Notes under the pieces: generated by a model
Databases searched by the model: none
What the model was told of the DNA's origin: nothing
Seen by the model: only the letters and a program-made list of their open reading frames with translations
DNA from: Phycisphaerales bacterium
GTDB taxonomy: Bacteria; Planctomycetota; Phycisphaerae; Phycisphaerales; SM1A02
Assembly: GCA_012965315.1 (NCBI GenBank)
Contig: DTSO01000022.1
Coordinates: forward strand, 1 to 41,604
DNA length: 41,604 nt
Reading direction: 5' to 3'
Position numbers and translations under genes: made by a program
Shown here: positions 14,676 through 21,974 of the stretch, one piece after another
How the letters are laid out: the number at the start of each line of letters is the position of its first letter
Position numbering within the stretch: position 1 is the stretch's first letter

Positions 14676-17066
14676 ATGGGAACAACTGCAATACGAACAC
14701 AGGGTCGGCGCTTAAAAGGGCCTTCATCATTAACCTCCGCCGATCTTAAATTAAGGATTTTGTGGATTTCCAGTGCTGCAATTGCACTTTTGGTGGCCGT
14801 TGCACTTCTATCTTTTGATGTTGGAGACGCACCCTCGCACGTTGTCGCAACGCATAACGACCCCATTTCGAACTGGTGCGGAGCTGTTGGAGCGTGGACT
14901 GCCTATTGGACATACCACGTACTTGGCTTTGGCATCTGGGTTCTCATTGTTGGCCTGAGTTGCTGGGTCACACTCGTTTTTCGCGGAAGAGAAATAACAC
15001 ACACTTCAATTCGTGCTCTTGGCTTTCTCATTATGGCAATTGCAATTTCTTGCTTCCATGACTTATTGTTTCCAAACATCGGATCACTTGCAGGAGCAAA
15101 GGCGGGATTGATTGCAAAAACTATTGTGACTCAATTGACCACGTCCTTTAGCAACTTTGGTGCTTTCATCATTGTCCTTGTAGCATTTTCCATAGGCCTC
15201 GTTGTCGGTGCAGAAAAAATAGCATTCTCAATTCCACACTTCATCTGGAATGCCATTTTACGAACAACAAAAATACGCGCACCGAAATTTGCAGTGCCTA
15301 CATTGCCATTTATTCGATTCGAACGCGGCGCTGTTCTTGAACAAGATGTAGAAGTAGAAGAAGAAGAGTGGGAAGAAGAATATGCAGAAGATGAATACGA
15401 AGATGACGAGTACGAAGATGACGAGGAAGAATATGAAGACGAAAAAGAACCTCGGAAACGATTAACTGCAGCCGAACTGAAGAAGAAAATGGCGAAACTT
15501 CCAGTGCGTGTTGCTTCTAATGGAAAAACTGCAAAAGATTCTGACATTCAACGGCCAGATAATTTCGAAGGGTATATTTTCCCATCCCTAGATTTGCTTG
15601 AAGATCCAAAAGAAAGTTTTGGCGATTCAATAGAAGAACTCGTTCGCCAACAAGCCGTTGAACTCGAAGAAACATTACAAATGTACGGCATCGATGGCGA
15701 AGTGGCGGGCATCGAAGCTGGACCGACCATCACTCTGTATTCCATCGAACTTGCACCTGGAACAAAAGTTTCAAGCATCAATGGAGTAGCCAGTGATATC
15801 GCGCGAAGTTTAGGTGCTCCAAACATTCGTATTGTTCCAAACACAGCCGGTCGAAAAACCGTCGGCATCGAAGTTCCAAATCTCAAACGCGAAACTGTGT
15901 GCATCAAAGAGTTGATGAGCAGTAAAAAAACTGACAAAATGAAACTTCCGATGTTTCTTGGCAAAGACGCTTCTGGCGAACCAATGGTAGAAGATTTAAC
16001 AAAAATGCCACACATGCTTGTAGCAGGGACAACCGGCTCTGGCAAAAGTGTTTGCATCAACTCGATTATTGCCGGTTGGATGTATACCAAACGGCCTGAT
16101 GAACTTAAACTAATTTTGGTCGATCCAAAGATGGTTGAACTTAGCCAGTTCTCAGATATTCCCCACCTTGCTTGCCCAGTTGTTACTGAAATGAACCGTG
16201 CCGCAGCAATTCTAGAGTGGGCAGTTGCAAGAATGGAAGAGCGATATCAAATTTTCCGCAAACTTGGCGTACGCGATTTAGTTGGATACAACGAATTAAC
16301 AGAAGACGAAATTTACAATATTTACGACCCGCAAACTGAAGAGGAAAGGGCGCGGATCCCTGTAAAACTTCCGTATATTGTTTTCATCATTGATGAACTT
16401 GCAGACTTAATGATGACTGCCAAAGATGTTGAACAATCAATCGTACGAATTGCTCAAAAGGCTAGAGCGGTCGGTATTCACTTAATCCTTGCTACCCAAC
16501 GTCCAGAGGCGAAAGTTGTCACCGGTCTGATTAAATCAAATATGCCTTGTCGTGTTGCATTTAAAGTTAACAGTGGGATGGACAGCCGTATTGTTTTGGA
16601 CACAAAAGGTGCTGAATTACTTCTTGGTAACGGCGACATGCTCTACATCTCGCCTGGATCAACAACTGCAAACCGTTCACAAGGAACATTTGTTTCTCCA
16701 AAAGAAATTCGCTCTGTTGTTAAACACTTGAAAGAAGTTGCTGCACCTAACTTTGAACGAAGCTTAATTCAGATTAAACCAAACGGGAACTCAACTGTAG
16801 ACGCTTCTGGCGAAACACTAGAACGAGACGATTTGTTTGATGACGCAGTACGAATCATGATTGAATCTGGCAGAGGCTCTGTGTCGCTTCTTCAAAGGCG
16901 CATGGGAATTGGATACGGAAGAGCGTCTCGCCTCGTTGATCAAATGGCTGTTGCTGGCATTGTTGGTGAACACAAGGGCTCGGTTGCCCGTGAAATCCTA
17001 ATTTCACTCGAAGATTGGGATGAAATGCAACATCTTGAAGCAGAAGACGAACCGGGCTTGGAATAA
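14676..17066 (+). CDS. ftsK: DNA translocase FtsK
   Basis: FtsK pumps chromosomal DNA through the closing septum and links division to dimer resolution. The 796-residue protein has an N-terminal membrane domain with about four helices (residues 28-200). An extremely acidic linker at about 222-262 is almost only Glu, Asp and Tyr. The motor follows, with Walker A AGTTGSGKSVC (about 450) and Walker B IVFIIDELADL, and RIAQKARAVGIHLILATQRP is the FtsK/SpoIIIE hallmark. A C-terminal gamma winged helix (LFDDAVRIMI to SRLVDQMAVAGIVG) reads the orienting sequence motifs. The gene stands alone between the YycJ-like gene and a strong terminator. Confidence 0.96.
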   Translation: MGTTAIRTQGRRLKGPSSLTSADLKLRILWISSAAIALLVAVALLSFDVGDAPSHVVATHNDPISNWCGAVGAWTAYWTYHVLGFGIWVLIVGLSCWVTLVFRGREITHTSIRALGFLIMAIAISCFHDLLFPNIGSLAGAKAGLIAKTIVTQLTTSFSNFGAFIIVLVAFSIGLVVGAEKIAFSIPHFIWNAILRTTKIRAPKFAVPTLPFIRFERGAVLEQDVEVEEEEWEEEYAEDEYEDDEYEDDEEEYEDEKEPRKRLTAAELKKKMAKLPVRVASNGKTAKDSDIQRPDNFEGYIFPSLDLLEDPKESFGDSIEELVRQQAVELEETLQMYGIDGEVAGIEAGPTITLYSIELAPGTKVSSINGVASDIARSLGAPNIRIVPNTAGRKTVGIEVPNLKRETVCIKELMSSKKTDKMKLPMFLGKDASGEPMVEDLTKMPHMLVAGTTGSGKSVCINSIIAGWMYTKRPDELKLILVDPKMVELSQFSDIPHLACPVVTEMNRAAAILEWAVARMEERYQIFRKLGVRDLVGYNELTEDEIYNIYDPQTEEERARIPVKLPYIVFIIDELADLMMTAKDVEQSIVRIAQKARAVGIHLILATQRPEAKVVTGLIKSNMPCRVAFKVNSGMDSRIVLDTKGAELLLGNGDMLYISPGSTTANRSQGTFVSPKEIRSVVKHLKEVAAPNFERSLIQIKPNGNSTVDASGETLERDDLFDDAVRIMIESGRGSVSLLQRRMGIGYGRASRLVDQMAVAGIVGEHKGSVAREILISLEDWDEMQHLEAEDEPGLE

Positions 17067-17107
17067 ATTCAAGTTCAATGACCAATTTGTCTGCTATAGG
17101 ACTATTG

Positions 17108-17142
17108 CTCGGCGGTTACTTCAAGTAACCGCCGAGTTTTTT
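17108..17142 (+). terminator. Rho-independent terminator after ftsK
   Basis: A near-perfect inverted repeat: CTCGGCGGTTAC (17108-17119) pairs with GTAACCGCCGAG, with the loop around TTCAA, and is followed by six T at 17137-17142. It ends the ftsK transcript and insulates the carboxylase gene that starts 26 bp later. Confidence 0.92.
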
Positions 17143-17154
17143 ACTTGACTCTGA

Positions 17155-17160
17155 TATCCT
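17155..17160 (+). promoter_or_regulatory. -10-like box TATCCT, 7 nt before the carboxylase gene
   Basis: TATCCT is followed by 7 nt and the ATG at 17168. The nearby TTGACT (17145-17150) is too close to be its -35. With the terminator ending at 17142, this is the only place for a promoter of the carboxylase/SDR pair. Confidence 0.45.
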
Positions 17161-17167
17161 TCACAGT

Positions 17168-18802
17168 ATGAGTGAACTCTCCCAATTGAAACAAGCAGCG
17201 CAAACGCTACTCCAAGTAACAGAACAAATTAAACTTGGAGGTGGCGAAAGAGGTATAGAACGCCAGCATCGTCATGGTCGATTAACCGCCCGCGAACGAA
17301 TCGAAATTCTCGCTGATAAGGGCTCACCACAATTTGAATGCGGTCTATTTTATGCGCACAACATGTACCAAGAATATGGCGGTGCACCATCAGCAGGAGT
17401 TGTAACAACGATTGCACATGTTGGCGGAAAACAGTGCATGATTATTGCGAACGATGCGACAGTAAAAGCTGGCGCCTTTTTCCCAATGACTTGCAAGAAA
17501 ATTATTCGAGCACAAACAATCGCCGAACGAGCACGACTTCCACTTTTGTATCTTGTAGATTCTGCAGGTGTTTTTCTCCCACTGCAAGAAGATGTCTTCC
17601 CGGATACCGATGACTTTGGAAGAATATTTAGAAACAATGCAGTATTTTCTGCAAAAGGCATTTCTCAAATCGCTGCCATAATGGGCAACTGCGTTGCGGG
17701 CGGCGGTTACTTACCAGTACTTTGCGACACTCTCTTAATGACAAAAGGAAGCGGGCTTTACCTAGCGGGACCAGCTCTTGTCAAAGCGGCCATCGGTCAA
17801 GAAGTTGGCAATGAAGAACTTGGCGGCGCAGAAATGCATGCAGAAATTTCTGGGACTATTGATTTTTTAGAAGCAGATGATGAGGCGTGTATCAAGCGAC
17901 TCCAAGCACTCGTGCACAGTGACATGTCCGTTCTGCCAGTTGCGGAGCCACCCTATGAAATTGTTGCGTCAGCGAAGAAAGCTAAAGACATCGATTTGAT
18001 TTTCCGGTGTGCTTCTCATGAACAATATAATATGAACGAACTTTTATCTTGCATTGTCGATGATGAAAGTTACAACGAGTACAAATCAGAATATGGACAA
18101 TCAATGGTATGCGCGTACACACGCATCGGTGGTTGGCCTTGTGGCATTGTTGCAAACCAACGGTGCATGACCGAAAAGAAAATGCCTGGCGGTAAGGCGG
18201 GGCCCTCTACTTCTGCAAACATGCCTGCTGTTATTTATACAGAATCAGCAGACAAAGCCGCGCGTTTTATTATGGATTGCAACCAAAAGAGAATCCCGAT
18301 CATTTTTGTAAATGATACAACTGGATTTATGGTTGGTCGTGACAGTGAACAAGCGGGCATCATTCGTTCCGGCGCAAAAATGGTCAACGCGATGAGTAAT
18401 TGCATCGTTCCAAAAATTAGTTTAATTGTTGGAAGCAGTTACGGTGCTGGGCATTATGCAATGTGTGGCCGCGCTTTCGACCCATTCTTAACAATTGCTT
18501 GGCCAAATGCAAAATACGCTGTCATGGGCGGTGCCGCCGCTGCGAATACGCTATTGCAAATTGATCTTGCGGCAAGAAAGCGCCGCGGTGAAAAAGTTGA
18601 TCCAGAAGAAAGCAAACAATTACTAGATGCAATTAGTGCTAGTTACAACGAACAACAAGATATTTTTTACGGCGCAGCAAGGGGTTGGGTAGACAGATTG
18701 ATTAACCCAGATGAAACACGCGAAGAATTAATTCACGCTCTTTCAATCGCATCTACTTTTGAAATTGCAAAAGAATATAAAACCGGCATTTTACAAACAT
18801 GA
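17168..18802 (+). CDS. Acyl-CoA carboxylase carboxyltransferase (beta) subunit, methylcrotonyl-CoA carboxylase-like
   Basis: A 544-residue carboxyltransferase that would pass CO2 from carboxybiotin to an acyl-CoA. It has ARERIEILADKGSPQFE, the N-terminal crotonase-like half (VDSAGVFLPLQEDVFPD, GNCVAGGGYLPVL, GNEELGGAEMHAEISGTIDF) and the C-terminal half (GFMVGRDSEQAGIIRSGAKM, GSSYGAGHYAMCGRAFDP, WPNAKYAVMGG). The spacing and the phrase FGRIFRNNAVFSAKGISQIA fit the methylcrotonyl/geranyl-CoA group better than propionyl-CoA carboxylase; this is by pattern only. The biotin carboxylase/carrier alpha subunit is not in the window. The stop overlaps the SDR start (ATGA, 18799-18802). Confidence 0.9.
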   Translation: MSELSQLKQAAQTLLQVTEQIKLGGGERGIERQHRHGRLTARERIEILADKGSPQFECGLFYAHNMYQEYGGAPSAGVVTTIAHVGGKQCMIIANDATVKAGAFFPMTCKKIIRAQTIAERARLPLLYLVDSAGVFLPLQEDVFPDTDDFGRIFRNNAVFSAKGISQIAAIMGNCVAGGGYLPVLCDTLLMTKGSGLYLAGPALVKAAIGQEVGNEELGGAEMHAEISGTIDFLEADDEACIKRLQALVHSDMSVLPVAEPPYEIVASAKKAKDIDLIFRCASHEQYNMNELLSCIVDDESYNEYKSEYGQSMVCAYTRIGGWPCGIVANQRCMTEKKMPGGKAGPSTSANMPAVIYTESADKAARFIMDCNQKRIPIIFVNDTTGFMVGRDSEQAGIIRSGAKMVNAMSNCIVPKISLIVGSSYGAGHYAMCGRAFDPFLTIAWPNAKYAVMGGAAAANTLLQIDLAARKRRGEKVDPEESKQLLDAISASYNEQQDIFYGAARGWVDRLINPDETREELIHALSIASTFEIAKEYKTGILQT

Positions 18803-19578
18803 AAGTTTCCCTTGAGGGGAAGTCGATTCTAATTACAGGCGCTAGCAGCGGCATCGGCGCTGCAACAGCGCGTGCGTGTGTTAATGCTGGAATGAAGTGT
18901 ACTATCTCTGCACGAAGAGAAGACCAATTGAAAACTCTTGCGACGGACCTTGGCGAATTGTGTACGTATATTGTCGGAGATGTTACCGAGCAGGGCTTTA
19001 ACCAACACCTTCTTGACGAAGCTGGTGATGTGTACGCACTCTTTGCAAATGCTGGTCACGGTCTTGATCAAAAAATGCTTGATTACAATCCAAACCAAGT
19101 CAAACACTTGTTTGAATTAAATCTATTTTCTGCAATTGAACTTGCATCGCTTGCTGCAAATCAAATGGCGAAGATCAAAAGTGGACATATCATTTTTTGC
19201 ACGAGTTGCCTTTCAAAATTTACGACGCCCAGCCACGGTGCGTATAGCGCAAGTAAGTCAGCACTTGAAGCAATCGCAAAATCGTTACGAATGGAAGTTA
19301 AAGGTGACGGCATTTACGTAAGCACTGTCCACCCGATAGGAACAAAAACAGAATTCTTCGACGAAAGCGCAAAACGAAGTGGCAAAAAAACGTCTGACTT
19401 TGCCACTCAAACCCCTTCATGGCTGATGCAATCGCCCGATAAAGTAGCTAACGCAGTCGTCCGTTGTTTACAAAAACCAAAGACTGAGGTTTGGACAAGC
19501 ATAACGATGCGATTGATAAGCACCGCTTTTGGGGCATTTCCAAGAATCGCAGCTGCAGTTATTAGCAGAGTTTCGTAA
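18799..19578 (+). CDS. Short-chain dehydrogenase/reductase (classical SDR)
   Basis: A 259-residue NAD(P)-dependent oxidoreductase. It has TGASSGIGAATARA (cofactor site, residues 14-27), ANAGHG in place of NNAG (about 83), and the catalytic Ser and YxxxK: FCTSCLSKF with Ser 13 residues before Tyr of AYSASKSALEAIAKSL. The SARRE segment after strand 2 suggests NADP(H) preference because an Arg follows the acidic position. Substrate unknown. Translational coupling to the carboxylase beta subunit points to acyl-CoA or acyl-lipid metabolism. The tail (SITMRLISTAFGAFPRIAAAVI) is hydrophobic and may touch the membrane. Confidence 0.9.
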   Translation: MKVSLEGKSILITGASSGIGAATARACVNAGMKCTISARREDQLKTLATDLGELCTYIVGDVTEQGFNQHLLDEAGDVYALFANAGHGLDQKMLDYNPNQVKHLFELNLFSAIELASLAANQMAKIKSGHIIFCTSCLSKFTTPSHGAYSASKSALEAIAKSLRMEVKGDGIYVSTVHPIGTKTEFFDESAKRSGKKTSDFATQTPSWLMQSPDKVANAVVRCLQKPKTEVWTSITMRLISTAFGAFPRIAAAVISRVS

Positions 19579-19621
19579 TGTACTTACTGTTTTGTAGTTG
19601 GCTACTTACTACCTAAACCGA

Positions 19622-20374
19622 TTAATCATCTGACCAAGGTCGAATGTCAATTGACCACTCTTTAGGATTTGGCGTTTCAATATTTAATAATTTTTTGTCG
19701 TCATCACTTAACGCATCAACCTGCACATTACTAAGGCGGCTAACCCGTTTCGTCCCGTCGTCCTCAACCGTGCACACGCCAACTGGCAACCAATTGGATG
19801 GGTCATAATATAAATCGATGTATTCCCATTCGCCTTCCGTTTTAGGAACAAGGTGCAAGCCGACAATAGCATCATCTAATTTTGACAATGGCCCCTCGTT
19901 TGGCTTAGCAATCAGCGTCACTGTATATTTTGAGAGAACAGACTCTTTTGTTTGTCCTATGGGCAAGGGGATTGGCCCGTTTCCAAGTTCAAATGGATCT
20001 ATATCTTCGGATTCTGGCGCAACAAGTTCACGCTTGATGAATTGTTTATTGTCGTGATCAACCTCTGCCATCCACCGACCTGAAAAGATGTAGTGCTTTA
20101 GTTTTTTTTCTCGCCTTTGACCAATAATTAGTGTGTCAAACAAAATTGCTGCTTCGCGAGTTTTAGAATCAGTTTTGCGAAACAATACTCTACCAGTTCT
20201 AATTTCCCGACGGTTTAATATTGGATCTGTTCTTGTGTAAGAAACCGTTGCAGTCAGTGAAGCGACATCTGCTTTTTCAATGTTGTCGAGAATTTCATCT
20301 ACAGAATTAGATTGCGCAGGAATACATGATGAAACTAACGCAAGCAAAAAACCAATTGCGAGTTGAATTAACAC
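19622..20374 (-). CDS. LolA-like exported lipoprotein
   Basis: A 250-residue product from the GTG at 20374, which overlaps the stop of the HD gene by 7 bp. The frame is open to 20449, but only the GTG start gives a signal peptide (LIQLAIGFLLALVSSC) ending in a lipobox VSSC. The mature part has DEILDNIEKADVASLTATVSYTRTDP, resembling outer-membrane lipoprotein carrier (LolA/LppX-like) folds that bind acyl chains, then many beta-strand-like segments with DLYYDPSNWLPVGV. Being itself a lipoprotein is unlike classical soluble LolA. The family assignment is by fold pattern and moderate. It is the last gene of the ispF run and converges with the SDR. Confidence 0.65.
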   Translation of the reverse strand: MLIQLAIGFLLALVSSCIPAQSNSVDEILDNIEKADVASLTATVSYTRTDPILNRREIRTGRVLFRKTDSKTREAAILFDTLIIGQRREKKLKHYIFSGRWMAEVDHDNKQFIKRELVAPESEDIDPFELGNGPIPLPIGQTKESVLSKYTVTLIAKPNEGPLSKLDDAIVGLHLVPKTEGEWEYIDLYYDPSNWLPVGVCTVEDDGTKRVSRLSNVQVDALSDDDKKLLNIETPNPKEWSIDIRPWSDD

Positions 20375-20871
20375 GATGTCATCTCTCGCATTAATTCGAG
20401 TAGTTTTTCGCGCGCACCCTGAAGTTGTGTATCGTCTTTTGTTAAGCAAAGAACACGCTCTGCTCGCACGATATATTTATCGCGAGCATTAGTTGGCGAG
20501 TCTGTAAAGTTATCGTAAACATCAGCAAGTTTAATCAATCTGCCCTGCCACGGTCCATTTGCAAGTTGTTCGTCGTACGCAACCTCTCGGCACTCTTCTT
20601 CCATGCGCATATCTTTTGTCATAACTGCAACATAATCTGCAACAGTTTTACCGAATTGTTCAAGCAATTCATCGTAGTCAACCGCACAGTCTTCGATAGT
20701 GTCATGCAGCAATGCGCCCGCCAATATTTCTGGTTCATCAAAACCAAAGATAAGACTTACGGTCATTGCAACCCTAAAACAATGTGAAACATAGGGTCGC
20801 TTATCGTGACGGGTTTGGTTGCGATGTGCTTGTGCCGCAAACGCTGCTGCATTTTGCCAAAGTGCTTTCAT
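20368..20871 (-). CDS. HD-domain phosphohydrolase, small (p)ppGpp-hydrolase-like
   Basis: A 167-residue protein consisting of one HD domain. FAAQAHRNQTRHDKRPYVSHCFRVA gives the first His motif, ALLHDTIEDC is the HDxxED signature, and KLADVYDNFTD is the final metal-binding Asp segment. This pattern is that of RelA/SpoT hydrolase domains and of MESH1-type small alarmone hydrolases; no synthetase or ACT/TGS domain is present. Likely reaction: removal of the 3' pyrophosphate of (p)ppGpp or a related nucleotide. The start at 20871 overlaps the ispF stop in ATGA; upstream in-frame codons are part of ispF sequence read in another frame. Confidence 0.85.
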   Translation of the reverse strand: MKALWQNAAAFAAQAHRNQTRHDKRPYVSHCFRVAMTVSLIFGFDEPEILAGALLHDTIEDCAVDYDELLEQFGKTVADYVAVMTKDMRMEEECREVAYDEQLANGPWQGRLIKLADVYDNFTDSPTNARDKYIVRAERVLCLTKDDTQLQGAREKLLELMREMTSC

Positions 20872-21350
20872 TCGTGCTTTCCTCTTTGTACCAACGCAAC
20901 AGCGTGCACTTCGATTGCACACTCTTTACTTGTGCCTTCGAATGTTTTTCCGTTGATATTTACAGGTGCACCAATTAGTGATTGAAGGGTTGCGCAAATT
21001 TGCTCTCTGAACGGAGAAATTTTTGGTGCGTCGCAGATAACGGTGATATCGATGTTCCCGATTACCCACCCGCTTTCAATTGATCGCATGACCGCTTCGT
21101 TTAAGAATTCTGCTGAGTTTCTGTTTTCATTTTCAGAAATAGTATTTGGGAATAATGTGCCTAAATCTGGTGCGCCAATCGCTGAGAGGATTGCGTCGGT
21201 TACCGCGTGCATCACCGCATCACCATCGCTGTGTGCGATTGGTCCAACCGAAGAATCAAATAAAACGCCTCCTATGACCATTTTTTTGCCTCCTTCGGCT
21301 GGCGTGCCTAATCGGTGCAGGTCATATCCGTGTCCAACTCTAATATCCAT
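20868..21350 (-). CDS. ispF: 2-C-methyl-D-erythritol 2,4-cyclodiphosphate synthase
   Basis: IspF closes the cyclodiphosphate ring in the MEP pathway to isoprenoids. The 160-residue product has RVGHGYDLHRLG (zinc ligands Asp and His, residue 6 onward), GPIAHSDGDAVMHAVTDAILSAIGAPDLGTLFPNT (third zinc ligand His and the active-site loop), NIDITVICDAPKISPFR, and CAIEVHAVALV at the C-terminus. The start at 21350 is preferred over 21491 because MDIRVGHG matches the family and a TACAAT box lies 6 nt before it. It heads a three-gene run with the HD hydrolase and the LolA-like lipoprotein. Confidence 0.96.
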   Translation of the reverse strand: MDIRVGHGYDLHRLGTPAEGGKKMVIGGVLFDSSVGPIAHSDGDAVMHAVTDAILSAIGAPDLGTLFPNTISENENRNSAEFLNEAVMRSIESGWVIGNIDITVICDAPKISPFREQICATLQSLIGAPVNINGKTFEGTSKECAIEVHAVALVQRGKHE

Positions 21351-21356
21351 TTGAGT

Positions 21357-21362
21357 ATTGTA
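21357..21362 (-). promoter_or_regulatory. -10-like box TACAAT, 6 nt before ispF
   Basis: On the minus strand TACAAT is followed by 6 nt and the ATG at 21350. It lies in the short divergent region shared with the lipoprotein gene. Confidence 0.5.
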
Positions 21363-21390
21363 CTCCCCTGAATCGAAATGCCGATGTAAC

Positions 21391-21903
21391 ATGACAACTA
21401 TGCGACATATCAAAAGCACAATATTAATCGTGATTGCAGGTTTTCTACCAAGTTGCCAAATGTATACGCCAGGCGGGAATCCATTTACCAATGGCCCAGA
21501 CAGTGCGGCGACCTACCAATCGTCTGAGGAATTTCCAAAAACGGTTACGTTAATCGACACTCGAAGTGGCGAACGTTTATTCGTCATGGAAGTACCGGTT
21601 GGCAAGAAACTCGTTATTGATTTCGTGACGGATTCCGGCGACAATACGGTATTAACCCCTGATTTGATGTCCTGGGAAGTGTTTTCTAGTAATGTGGCAT
21701 ACGGCCCACTTTCCAATTCAATGACCGTACCGAACAGATGGTCACGCCGAATTGATGTCACCATGCGTGATTCTAGCGAATATGCAAACCCAATCGTCGA
21801 TCGGCCTTTACGGGTTGATGAAGTAAACGATCAACCAGATTGGTGGACTGCAGAAGGCGGTAAGATGGATACCTCCAGCCCTTCGAACGGATACGACCCG
21901 TAA
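21391..21903 (+). CDS. Putative small exported lipoprotein, function unknown
   Basis: A 170-residue protein with a short basic start, a hydrophobic core (STILIVIAGFLP) and Cys in a lipobox-like LPSC (the Pro is unusual). The mature part begins with Gly/Asn/Pro-rich residues and contains VTLIDTRSGERLFVMEVPVGKKLVIDFV and a C-terminal WWTAEGGKMDTSSPSNGYDP. I recognise no family with confidence. Another ATG at 21400 would also serve, and a TAACAT (21387-21392) lies 7 nt before it, the distance seen at other genes here. It is divergent from ispF and precedes the acyl-CoA mutase by 71 bp. Confidence 0.65.
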   Translation: MTTMRHIKSTILIVIAGFLPSCQMYTPGGNPFTNGPDSAATYQSSEEFPKTVTLIDTRSGERLFVMEVPVGKKLVIDFVTDSGDNTVLTPDLMSWEVFSSNVAYGPLSNSMTVPNRWSRRIDVTMRDSSEYANPIVDRPLRVDEVNDQPDWWTAEGGKMDTSSPSNGYDP

Positions 21904-21908
21904 TTCCA

Positions 21909-21925
21909 TTTGGGACTGTCCCAAA
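21909..21925. repeat. Perfect 7-bp inverted repeat with 3-nt loop
   Basis: TTTGGGA (21909-21915) and TCCCAAA (21919-21925) flank CTG. It lies 6 bp after the lipoprotein stop and 37 bp before the -10-like box of the mutase gene. No T run follows, so it is a poor terminator; it could be an operator or a transcript-end hairpin. Confidence 0.6.
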
Positions 21926-21962
21926 GCATGCAAAGCGTGATGACTGATGGTGGCTAGTTGGT

Positions 21963-21968
21963 TACAAT
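21963..21968 (+). promoter_or_regulatory. -10-like box TACAAT, 6 nt before the acyl-CoA mutase
   Basis: TACAAT is followed by 6 nt and the ATG at 21975. Initiation at normal distance would start at the start codon, leaving no leader for a riboswitch. Confidence 0.5.
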
Positions 21969-21974
21969 GAGGCA

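Noticed and set aside
15131-16090. Two minus-strand open frames opposite ftsK, one with a poly-Ser run
   Set aside because: The poly-Ser is the complement of the acidic FtsK linker codons; no independent support.
21904-21974. Cobalamin riboswitch before the B12-dependent mutase
   Set aside because: Only 71 bp separate the genes and the -10-like box lies 6 nt before the ATG; no B12-box sequence is seen.
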